NCBI GenBank assembly: GCA_035650075.1 | Contig: DASRII010000428.1 | Span: 1-22,659 of the forward strand | Reading direction: 5' to 3' | Origin: DASSUC01 sp035650075 | GTDB lineage: Bacteria > Actinomycetota > Actinomycetes > Mycobacteriales > Micromonosporaceae | DNA: 22,659 nt | The notes under the pieces: model-generated | The model's database searches: none | The model's input: only the letters and a program-made list of their open reading frames with translations | What the model was told of the DNA's origin: nothing | Translations under genes and position numbers: made by a program | Part shown: piece after piece, positions 15,053 through 21,519 of the stretch | Numbering within the stretch: the stretch's first letter is position 1 | Layout: each line of letters opens with the position of its first letter

Positions 15053-16084
15053 TCATCCCATCTTCGTGGCCAACCAACCTATCGCCAGCGGGTACCGGTA
15101 CTCGATGAGCGCGTGCGTGGCGTCGAACAGTTCGAAGTAGACCCGGTCGTCCGGAACTCCGGCCTCGGTCACCGCACGCCGGAACGCCGCGGCGCCGAGG
15201 TCGAGGTAGTACTCGTCGCGCCGCCCCGCGTCGATCCAGATGGCCCGCATCGACCGCAACGCCTCGACGTACGGCTCCCGCGCGGCCATCCGCACCGGGT
15301 CGCGGTCGAGCCATCGTTGCCAGATGTCGGGTACGAGCCGGCCGGTGTCGTCGAACGGCATCAGCACCGTACCGTCGGGTTCGGCCGAGTACGCCGCCGC
15401 GTATCCGTACACCTCGATGAGCTTGGCGTCGCTTTCCTTCGTGCCGAACGGACGGCCCTTCAGATCCGCGAAGTAGGCCTCGTACGAGCCGTCGTAGTGC
15501 TCGCGCAACAACCGCGCCGCCTCGGCGATCAGTGGTGGTTGCACCAGTTCGAACAGTGAATCTCCGGCGTGGGTCGCGAAGCCGCCGAACACGTCGGGAC
15601 GCAGCATCGCGGTGACCATCGCGCCGTATCCGCCACTGGATTTGCCGGTGATCGCCCGGTGATCGCGATCGGCCAGGGTCCGGTACCGCTGATCGACGAA
15701 CGCCACCACCTCTTCGCACAGGTATGTGTGATAGTCACCGGTGCCTGGTGAATCGAGGTACTGGCTGCCGCCGAGTGACGTCCAGGCGTCCACGAACACC
15801 ACGATCGCCGGGACGCTGTCGCCGCGCGCGAACATCGCGTCGAGCAGTTCGGGGAACGGTTGGCGGAACGGTGTGCGGTTCCACCACATCGCGACGTGGC
15901 CCGTGTAGCCCTGGATCACGTAGACCGCCGGGTAGCTCTGCTGTGCTTCGCTGTCGTATCCTGGCGGCACATAAATCCACAAAGGACGCTCGTGAGGATC
16001 GCCGAGTGGGTTCCCCCTCAACCGCTCACTCGCGATGACGTGGGTGTCGATACGGCCGGCAAAATCGGCGGACCAGGGCAGCAT
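15053..16084 (-). CDS. Alpha/beta-hydrolase esterase (esterase D/enterochelin-esterase type)
   Basis: Cytoplasmic-looking serine esterase of 343 residues with no signal peptide. The opening RPLWIYVPPGYD ... YPAVYVIQGYTG is characteristic of the putative esterase (PF00756) group. The nucleophile elbow is GKSSGG (Ser149), the acid is probably the Asp in WIDAGRRDEYY, and the His is in FDATHALIEYRYP near the C-terminus. I placed the start at ATG 16084 rather than the longer frame to 16615, because the extension would be antisense to the neighbouring gene and TACCCT lies exactly six bases before 16084, without a Shine-Dalgarno. It is co-transcribed with the VOC gene and divergent from the HTH-protein gene. 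The substrate ester is unknown. Confidence 0.92.
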   Translation of the reverse strand: MLPWSADFAGRIDTHVIASERLRGNPLGDPHERPLWIYVPPGYDSEAQQSYPAVYVIQGYTGHVAMWWNRTPFRQPFPELLDAMFARGDSVPAIVVFVDAWTSLGGSQYLDSPGTGDYHTYLCEEVVAFVDQRYRTLADRDHRAITGKSSGGYGAMVTAMLRPDVFGGFATHAGDSLFELVQPPLIAEAARLLREHYDGSYEAYFADLKGRPFGTKESDAKLIEVYGYAAAYSAEPDGTVLMPFDDTGRLVPDIWQRWLDRDPVRMAAREPYVEALRSMRAIWIDAGRRDEYYLDLGAAAFRRAVTEAGVPDDRVYFELFDATHALIEYRYPLAIGWLATKMG

Positions 16085-16100
16085 GTGGCTAGGGTACGCT
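16085..16100. promoter_or_regulatory. Overlapping divergent -10 elements (esterase and HTH gene)
   Basis: On the minus strand TACCCT (16091-16096) plus six bases reaches the esterase ATG, predicting a leaderless mRNA. On the plus strand TACGCT (16095-16100) would start a transcript near 16107 with a 27-base leader holding the AGGAG of the HTH gene. The two hexamers share two base pairs, so the polymerases would compete. Neither has a clear -35. Confidence 0.45.
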
Positions 16101-16133
16101 CTTTCGATTGGCCCGCCCGAACAGGAGAACTCC

Positions 16134-16628
16134 GTGAGCCGATACGTCATCACCGTTACTCCGGACACCGGACGTGACCGTGACACACAGAACGCACAAA
16201 CGACGGTCCGGGTGGATACGTCCACCGGGCAAACCCGCATCACCGAGCTGACCGTGCGGGCGGGAAGCAAGGGTGGGCTCGCGCCCGCGGACATGCCAGC
16301 GCTGGATCTCGATCTGCTCGTTCGCGCGCTCACCGGCCGTAGCGCGACACCGCTGAGTGACCAGGCCGCGAGCGCTCCGGCGCGCAAAGCAACCCGCCGC
16401 CGCGGGGGGCGGGCCGCCGCGGGCACGGCGAAGAAAGCCACCGCGCGCAAGTCCGCCAAGGCGAGGCGGGCGTACCGGCGCATGCCGGAACCGGAGCAGG
16501 TGCTGGCGGCGTACGAGAAGGTCGGTACCATCACCGGCCTCGCGAGCCACTTCGACGTACCCCGGCACACCGCAACCGGTTGGGCGCGACGCCTGCGCGG
16601 CATGGGGTATCCCATCGGCCGCGCCTAG
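16134..16628 (+). CDS. Small basic-linker HTH protein (candidate nucleoid-associated regulator)
   Basis: Protein of 164 residues; I recognise the architecture but not a named family. Residues 1-65 form a beta-rich domain (RYVITVTPD ... TTVRVDTSTGQTRITELTVRAG). At about 80-116 there is a linker rich in Lys, Arg and Ala (ARKATRRRGGRAAAG, TAKKATARKSAKARR) like the tails of histone H1-type or HupS-type proteins. Residues 120-164 look like a helix-turn-helix (PEQVLAAYEKVGTITGLAS, HFDVPRHTATGWARRL). Start GTG 16134 is fixed by AGGAG six bases upstream. The gene is 3 bases upstream of the glycosyltransferase gene. A DNA-coating or silencing role, comparable to Lsr2, is inference from composition. 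Confidence 0.82.
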   Translation: MSRYVITVTPDTGRDRDTQNAQTTVRVDTSTGQTRITELTVRAGSKGGLAPADMPALDLDLLVRALTGRSATPLSDQAASAPARKATRRRGGRAAAGTAKKATARKSAKARRAYRRMPEPEQVLAAYEKVGTITGLASHFDVPRHTATGWARRLRGMGYPIGRA

Positions 16629-16631
16629 CAC

Positions 16632-17531
16632 GTGCACATCGCGTTCTTCACGATCCCGACGGTCGGCCACGTTTACCCGACCCTCGCTGTCGTCGCGGAA
16701 CTCGTCCGCCGCGGGCACCGGGTCACGTACCCGTCGACCGGGCAACGGGCACCGGACATCGAGGAGCAGGGTGCCACCGTCGTACCGGTGTCGTTTCTCG
16801 CGGATGCCGAGGCAACCGTCGGACGGCTCGAGCGGGCGTATTCGGACGACCGGCCGAATCTCGTCGTCGTGGACCGGATGGCGGTGGCGGGTCGGGTCGT
16901 CGCCGCGGCCTGGCACGTCCCCGCGGTCCAGTCCTGGTCGTACCGCGTGGGGTATCCGCCGGTGCGCGACGGGCTGCCCGCACCGAAGAAGCACCTCGCC
17001 TACTTTCCGCGTGCGTTCCAGTCCGCCGACTCCGCCGACGTGTTGGGTGACGAGTACTGTTTCGTCGGGCCGTGCATCCGGCAACAGTCCGCCGCGGGCT
17101 GGCAGCCACCGGCGGGCGACGGGCCGCTCGTCCTGATCTCGTCCGCCGTCGACGCCTCGGGGTTCGTCGGTACCGACTGGCGGGTCGTCGTGGCCTCCGG
17201 TGTACCGCAGCTGAGGGTGCTCGCACACGCGGCGGTCTACGTCGGCCACGGCGGCATGGGCGGCATCATGGAGGCGCTCAGCTACGGCCGGCCGGTCGTC
17301 GCCGTACCGCGGTCGCCGGAGCAGCAGGCCAACGCGGCCCGGTTGTCCGAGCTCGGTCTCGGTACCGCGCTCGGCCCGGCCGACCTGACCCCGGCGGCCT
17401 TGCGCACCGCCGTCGACGCGGTGGCCAAGGACGACGCGGTCGCCGACCGGATCCTGCAGATGCGGTACGAGCTGGTGACCGCCGGTGGCACCACCCGCGC
17501 TGCCGACGTCATCGAGGACTGCCTGCCCTAG
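16632..17531 (+). CDS. Compact GT1-family glycosyltransferase (MGT-like)
   Basis: UDP- or NDP-sugar glycosyltransferase of the GT-B fold, related to macrolide and UDP-glucuronosyl-type enzymes. The N-terminal HIAFFTIPTVGHVYPTLAVVAELVRRGH contains the usual acceptor-side His. The donor-binding segment is GHGGMGGIMEALSYGRPVVAVP (about 205-226) with the EQQANA part after it. At 299 residues it is about 90-100 shorter than typical members. The segment between the beta-strand VVVASG and VPQLRVLAHA, normally about 20 residues, is missing, and the N-terminal domain is shortened too, yet the frame is intact. The start GTG lies 3 bases after the previous stop. The last codons (Leu-Pro-stop) are copied in the tandem repeat downstream. 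Confidence 0.88.
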   Translation: MHIAFFTIPTVGHVYPTLAVVAELVRRGHRVTYPSTGQRAPDIEEQGATVVPVSFLADAEATVGRLERAYSDDRPNLVVVDRMAVAGRVVAAAWHVPAVQSWSYRVGYPPVRDGLPAPKKHLAYFPRAFQSADSADVLGDEYCFVGPCIRQQSAAGWQPPAGDGPLVLISSAVDASGFVGTDWRVVVASGVPQLRVLAHAAVYVGHGGMGGIMEALSYGRPVVAVPRSPEQQANAARLSELGLGTALGPADLTPAALRTAVDAVAKDDAVADRILQMRYELVTAGGTTRAADVIEDCLP

Positions 17532-17651
17532 ATTCTTGGGCTGGATTTGCGCCGACCGAAGGTCCAGGCGCCTGGGTCGGCACTGCCCTAGGTTCTTGGG
17601 CTGGATTTGCGCCGACCGAAGGTCCAGGCGCCTAGGTCGGCACTGCCCTAG
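17523..17651. repeat. 60-bp tandem duplication at the 3' end of the glycosyltransferase gene
   Basis: Two adjacent copies (17523-17582 and 17583-17642) differ at only two positions (17532/17592 and 17574/17634), and a third copy begins with CTGCCCTAG (17643-17651). The first nine bases of the unit are the Leu-Pro-stop codons of the glycosyltransferase. Each unit holds a hairpin, so the stretch probably acts as a doubled terminator between two convergent genes. Reading frames through it repeat the same 20 residues and are not genes. Confidence 0.9.
17549..17631. terminator. Duplicated hairpin terminator between convergent genes
   Basis: In each 60-bp unit the arms GCGCCGACC and GGTC-CA-GGCGC can pair as a 9-bp stem with a GAA loop and a two-base bulge (17549-17571; again at 17609-17631). 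An alternative stem GCCGACC/GGTCGGC (17551-17557 with 17575-17581) also forms. No T-tract is present. It lies between the stops of the glycosyltransferase and phosphoesterase genes. Confidence 0.6.
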
Positions 17652-17652
17652 C

Positions 17653-18528
17653 TCAGTTGCCTTGGTTCAGGATCCGCCGGACGAGGCCGAACGGGTGTCC
17701 GCGGCCGCGCCACTCGCGCGGGTAGCCGATCGAGACCTCGTCGAACCGCACCCCGTCGTGGTACGTGGTGCGTGGAATGTGCAAGTGGCCGTACACCACC
17801 GCTGCGGCGCGGAAACGCACATGCCAGTCCGCGGTCAGCTCGGTGCCGCACCACTGCGCGAACTCGGGGTACCGCAGGCGGTTGGTTGGTTCGCGGACCA
17901 GCGGGTAGTGGTTGACGAGTACCACGGGTGTGTCCAACGCGGCGAGCCGCGGCTCGGTCTCCGCGACTCGGGCCCGGCACCACGCGTCCGCGCTCGAGTA
18001 CGGGTCCGGGTGCAGCATCGCCTCATCGGTACACACCACACCGGACTTGTACGCGAGCTCGAGGCCCTCTTCCTTCGTGGTGGCGCCGGGTGGCCGGAAC
18101 GAGTAGTCATAGTGGACGAACAGCGGCACCACGACGGCCGGGCCGCCGGTACCGGTCCAGACCGGGTACGGGTCCTCCGGCGTGACCACGTCCAGTCGCC
18201 GGCACACCTCGACGAGGTGCCGGTACCGCTCCTCCCCGCGCAACTGAACCGGATCATCCCGCATCGTCCAGAGTTCGTGGTTGCCGGGGGTCCAGACGAC
18301 CTTGGCGAACCGCTGGCGGAGCAGTCCGAGCGCCCACTCGACGTCGGCGACCCGCTCCGCCACGTCACCGGCGACCAGCAGCCAGTCAGCGGCCGACTCG
18401 GGCCGCAGTCCGGTGACGATCTCCCGGTTCGCGGCGTACCCGACGTGCAGGTCGCTGACGGCGAGCAAGCTTCCGTCCACGCCGTGACGGTACCGCAGCG
18501 ACTTAACCGGTTTTGCGCTGACGCCCAT
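17653..18528 (-). CDS. Calcineurin-like metallophosphoesterase
   Basis: Two-metal phosphoesterase of 291 residues. The five motif blocks are all present: SDLHVGY (about 25-31), VAGDVAE, PGNHELW, VNHYP and GHLHIP. Length fits the small bacterial group annotated as metallophosphoesterases. There is no signal peptide, so it should be cytoplasmic. No Shine-Dalgarno precedes ATG 18528, but CATAGT lies five bases upstream, so it may be leaderless. It is convergent with the glycosyltransferase gene and divergent from the mannanase gene. The substrate (phosphodiester, nucleotide or phosphoprotein) cannot be told. Confidence 0.93.
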   Translation of the reverse strand: MGVSAKPVKSLRYRHGVDGSLLAVSDLHVGYAANREIVTGLRPESAADWLLVAGDVAERVADVEWALGLLRQRFAKVVWTPGNHELWTMRDDPVQLRGEERYRHLVEVCRRLDVVTPEDPYPVWTGTGGPAVVVPLFVHYDYSFRPPGATTKEEGLELAYKSGVVCTDEAMLHPDPYSSADAWCRARVAETEPRLAALDTPVVLVNHYPLVREPTNRLRYPEFAQWCGTELTADWHVRFRAAAVVYGHLHIPRTTYHDGVRFDEVSIGYPREWRGRGHPFGLVRRILNQGN

Positions 18529-18552
18529 CGATCACTATGCTGGGTCGCACAC

Positions 18553-18610
18553 CCTCAGGGAGCCGGGTGGTTGCAGTCGGGCTGCTCCGTGCGTCTCTTC
18601 AACCCTGAGG
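18553..18610 (+). promoter_or_regulatory. Inverted repeat that could mask the mannanase ribosome-binding site
   Basis: CCTCAGGG (18553-18560) is exactly complementary to CCCTGAGG (18603-18610), whose GAGG is part of the Shine-Dalgarno GAGGTG used by ATG 18617. A small GCAG/CTGC hairpin can form in the 42-base interval. If both arms are in the mRNA, pairing would hide the ribosome-binding site; otherwise the pair could be a DNA operator. No promoter is clearly seen. Confidence 0.4.
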
Positions 18611-18616
18611 TGAATC

Positions 18617-20527
18617 ATGAAAAAACGGCTCGCGCTCGCGGGTGCGACCATTCTCGCCGTCCTCGCGTCCATGCTGGTCTACGTGGAACCCGCGCACGCG
18701 GCGGTCGGAATCCGGATCAGCAACGGCCGCCTCGTGGAGGCCAACGGCACCGCGCTGGTCCTGCGCGGCATCAACCACCCGCACACTTGGTTCAAGACGC
18801 AGACGAGTTCCTTCGCCAACATCAAAGCCGCCGGCGCGAACGCCGTACGGGTGGTTCTTTCCGGCGGACGCTGGCAACCGGCGGACACCGCGACCGACGT
18901 CGCCAATGTCATCAACCTGTGCAAAACCAACAGGCTGATCTGTGTTCTCGAGAACCACGACACGACCGGCTTCAACGAACAGGGCGGTGCGGTATCGCTC
19001 GACCAGTCGGTGAACTACTGGATCAGTGTCCAGAGCGCGCTGACCGGTCAGGAGAACTACGTCATTCTCAACATCGGCAACGAGCCGTTCGGCAACGGAG
19101 GCAGCCCCAACTCGACCACCTGGCCGACCGCCACCGCCGCGGCGATCCAGCGCCTGCGCAATGCCGGGTTCCAGCACACCATCATGGTCGACGCGCCGAA
19201 CTGGGGTCAGGACTGGAACTTCGTCATGCGGGACAACGCGCCAACCGTCCGGGCCGCGGACCCCTCGGGCAACGTCATTTTCAGCGTGCACATGTACGGC
19301 GTGTACGACACCGCTGCCGAGGTCACCTCGTACATCAACTCGTTCACGAGCCGCAGCCTCGCGCTGTGCGTGTGTGAGTTCGGTTTCAACCACTCCGACG
19401 GCAACCCCGACGAGGACACCATCATGTCCGCTACCCAGGCCGCCGGTATCGGCAACATGGCCTGGTCGTGGAGCGGCAACGGCAGCCCGGTCGAGTACCT
19501 CGACCTGGTTGTCGGCTTCAACCCCGCGCAGCGTTCGTCGTGGGGAACGCGCTACATCACCGGCGCCAACGGGCTGAGCACCACGTCCCGCGAAGCCACC
19601 ATCTACAGTGGACAGCAGGACACTACGCCGCCATCGACGCCGGGGACGCCGACAGCGTCCAATGTGGGTACGACCACGGCGACGTTGAACTGGGGTGCGT
19701 CGACCGACACCGGAGGTAGTGGGTTGGCCGGCTACAACGTGTACCGCGAACAAGGCGCCACCGACCCGATCCTGGCCACACCGTCCAGCAACACCGTCGG
19801 GTTGACGAACCTGACACCGGGCACGCAGTACCAGGTGTATGTCCGCGCAAGAGACAACGTCGGCAACCTGTCCAACGCCTCCGGCCTGGTGACCTTCACG
19901 ACCGCCACGGTCAACGACGTCACCCCACCGTCCACACCCGGTACGCCCACCGCGTCCGGCGTCACCTCGACCACGGCGACGTTGAACTGGGGTGCGTCGA
20001 CCGACACCGGTGGCAGTGGGTTGGCCGGCTACAACGTGTACCGCGAACAAGGCGCCACCGACCCGATCCTGGCTACGCCGTCTACAAACAGCGTCGGGTT
20101 GACGAACCTGACACCCAATACGCAGTACCAGGTGTATGTCCGCGCAAGAGACAACGCCGGCAACCTGTCGAACGCCTCCGGCCTGGTGACGTTCACGACC
20201 GGCGGAGGCGGTACCGGCACCTGCTCGGCCACTCCGACCGTGCAGTCGAACTGGCAGGACGGGTACGTCATCCAACCGGTCACGGTGACCAACACGGGTA
20301 CCGCCGCGATCACCGGATGGCAGGTCGTGTTCAATCTTCCCACCGGACACGCCATCACCGGTTCCTGGGAGGGCGCTTTCACGATCAGCGGACAGACCGT
20401 CACCGTACGGAACCTGTCCTACAACGGCAGCATCAACCCTGGACAGAGTCGCAGCTTCGGCTTCCAGGCCAGTCGTCCAAATGGCAACACCCTTACTCCC
20501 ACGGGGTTCACCTGTACCGTCATGTGA
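18617..20527 (+). CDS. Secreted GH5 endo-beta-mannanase with two FN3 domains and CBM2
   Basis: Extracellular polysaccharide hydrolase of 636 residues. The signal peptide is residues 1-28 (KKR, hydrophobic core, AHA cleavage site). The GH5 catalytic domain is at about 29-330: LRGINHPHTWF is characteristic of subfamily 8 mannanases, the acid/base is Glu156 in LNIGNEPFGN, the nucleophile is Glu254 in CVCEFGF, and SVHMYGVYD and MAWSWSGNG are also typical. Two fibronectin type III linkers follow (336-428 and 435-527) and then a family 2 carbohydrate-binding module (about 536-633) closed by Cys536 and Cys633. GAGGTG precedes ATG 18617. It should cut mannan or glucomannan backbones; GH5 cellulase activity is the alternative. 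The gene is alone, with its own strong terminator. Confidence 0.94.
   Translation: MKKRLALAGATILAVLASMLVYVEPAHAAVGIRISNGRLVEANGTALVLRGINHPHTWFKTQTSSFANIKAAGANAVRVVLSGGRWQPADTATDVANVINLCKTNRLICVLENHDTTGFNEQGGAVSLDQSVNYWISVQSALTGQENYVILNIGNEPFGNGGSPNSTTWPTATAAAIQRLRNAGFQHTIMVDAPNWGQDWNFVMRDNAPTVRAADPSGNVIFSVHMYGVYDTAAEVTSYINSFTSRSLALCVCEFGFNHSDGNPDEDTIMSATQAAGIGNMAWSWSGNGSPVEYLDLVVGFNPAQRSSWGTRYITGANGLSTTSREATIYSGQQDTTPPSTPGTPTASNVGTTTATLNWGASTDTGGSGLAGYNVYREQGATDPILATPSSNTVGLTNLTPGTQYQVYVRARDNVGNLSNASGLVTFTTATVNDVTPPSTPGTPTASGVTSTTATLNWGASTDTGGSGLAGYNVYREQGATDPILATPSTNSVGLTNLTPNTQYQVYVRARDNAGNLSNASGLVTFTTGGGGTGTCSATPTVQSNWQDGYVIQPVTVTNTGTAAITGWQVVFNLPTGHAITGSWEGAFTISGQTVTVRNLSYNGSINPGQSRSFGFQASRPNGNTLTPTGFTCTVM
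19622..20197 (+). repeat. Near-identical duplicated FN3 modules
   Basis: The two FN3 modules (19622-19900 and 19919-20197) are offset by 297 bp, or 99 codons, and differ at about 8 of 93 residues. Long stretches of DNA are unchanged, including the block around LNWGASTDTGGSGLAGYNVY. This indicates a recent in-frame duplication within the mannanase gene. Confidence 0.9.
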
Positions 20528-20543
20528 GCTGGTACCCACCGGC

Positions 20544-20575
20544 CGGCCCGCCCCGAGCAAGCTCGGGGCGGGCCG
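20544..20575 (+). terminator. Strong hairpin terminator of the mannanase gene
   Basis: A perfect 14-bp GC-rich stem (arms 20544-20557 and 20562-20575) with a 4-base CAAG loop lies 16 bases after the mannanase stop. There is no long T-tract. The stem is the longest perfect hairpin I found in the window. Confidence 0.85.
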
Positions 20576-20799
20576 ATGTCCATAGTAGACACTTCATCGA
20601 TATGCGGTGTGTCTGTGCTGTTTCTTGTCGGAGAGGTCAGCGCAGAATCGTACACGTGAACGAAGCGGGGACGCCGGCGTCGATCGACCCGGAGGCGGTC
20701 ATCGCACTGGCCGAGTGCGGGAAGCGGTCGAGCTGCCCGGCGAGCTTTGTTAGGTCGCCAGGGGGTCGCCGGTCAGCATCCGCCGGATCACCATCACGG
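20576..20799. other. Gap after the mannanase terminator, no firm gene
   Basis: I can support no gene here. On the minus strand the last part of an open frame (to 20637) reads DLTKLAGQLDRFPHSASAMTASGSIDAG, which has the look of coding sequence, but it has no plausible start or recognised domain. Another frame gives VIRRMLTGDPLAT and stops. This may be the decayed 3' end of a gene on the minus strand, but the evidence is weak. Confidence 0.3.
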
Positions 20800-21339
20800 T
20801 CAACCCGTGTACCCACGGTCACCGGGCATGGGTTGCACTGTGACGCCCGCGGCGGTGAGGAACTGACGGATCTGGGAGGCGTGCTCAACAACGTGCAGCG
20901 GCATGCTGCCGACAATCACCGCGAACAGCATGCCGTGGTTTCGATGGGCGCTGGGAAGTGGCCGAGCGGCCATCTCCTCGGTGAGGCCGTCAAGGGTCTG
21001 GCGTACGCGGCCGCGGCACCAGTCGACGTACCCAAGAAGCTCGGGCTTGGTGAACCTGCGGTTGGGGAAGCTGTAGGTATTGTCGTCGAACGGTTGTGGC
21101 GGTGCCCACGGCTCGAACTCGCCAGCCAAGTCATAGTCGAGCGTAGTCAGCGCGTGGTAACCGAGGAACCAGGGAGCCGAGCCGTGCAATCCCCCGTGCG
21201 GCGCCGGAGCCGTAGGCGCCTCGTCCGGCCACAAGTCCGTCTGCCACAGGTCGTCGGGGCAGTCGGTCAGCGCCGCCTGCATCAGCCGCAGCGCCTGTTC
21301 GAAGTTATGAGCCATGCTCTGCACAAACGAGTTCGACAC
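20800..21339 (-). CDS. DinB-like putative metal-dependent enzyme
   Basis: Four-helix-bundle DinB/YfiT-like protein of 179 residues. The expected metal-binding histidines are visible: His62 in FLGYHALTTLDYDL, then His149 and His153 in PLHVVEHASQIRQFL. Family members are thiol-dependent transferases or of unknown function. The start is uncertain: GTG 21339 gives a complete first helix (SNSFVQSMAHNFEQALRLM) and follows TATACC by six bases, while ATG 21315 is eight codons later and the open frame runs back to 21417. No Shine-Dalgarno is clear for any of them. No operon partner is evident. Confidence 0.75.
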   Translation of the reverse strand: MSNSFVQSMAHNFEQALRLMQAALTDCPDDLWQTDLWPDEAPTAPAPHGGLHGSAPWFLGYHALTTLDYDLAGEFEPWAPPQPFDDNTYSFPNRRFTKPELLGYVDWCRGRVRQTLDGLTEEMAARPLPSAHRNHGMLFAVIVGSMPLHVVEHASQIRQFLTAAGVTVQPMPGDRGYTG

Positions 21340-21479
21340 ACTGCCGGTATAGCGCATACCGGCGGACGGAGGCACCGACACGCACGCACGCTCTTGCCGC
21401 GGACGGCGCGACGTCACTGGATCTGCCCTGTGCCCGCCCGACTGCTCGGTCGTTCCGATGAGCGATCCCGCGGGCCGAA

Positions 21480-21506
21480 GTGACCCGCGGCCAGCCCACG
21501 GGTCAC
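21480..21506 (-). terminator. Hairpin downstream of the PCD/VOC gene
   Basis: GTGACCCG (21480-21487) and CGGGTCAC (21499-21506) form a perfect 8-bp stem with an 11-base loop, 14 bases after the stop of the minus-strand gene ending at 21520. There is no T-tract, so it is a probable rather than certain terminator. Confidence 0.5.
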
Positions 21507-21519
21507 CCGACTTGGCGGT

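Noticed and set aside
15053..16615. Longer esterase with an N-terminal extension
   Set aside because: The extension is antisense to the HTH gene and Ser/Arg-rich; ATG 16084 fits the family N-terminus and the leaderless promoter.
18502..18515. AACCGGTT palindrome near the start of the phosphoesterase gene as an operator
   Set aside because: It lies inside coding sequence, is only 8 bp, and has no second copy near a promoter.
16134..18528. A natural-product cluster around the glycosyltransferase and esterase
   Set aside because: No synthase, tailoring set or resistance gene is nearby; one short glycosyltransferase is not enough.
17485..19377. Plus-strand frame with a 20-residue internal repeat
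   Set aside because: The repeat comes from the 60-bp DNA duplication, and the frame runs through a gene on the other strand and out of frame through the mannanase.
18599..20560. Long minus-strand open frame opposite the mannanase
   Set aside because: The mannanase has signal peptide, catalytic residues, FN3 and CBM2; the opposite frame has no recognisable feature.
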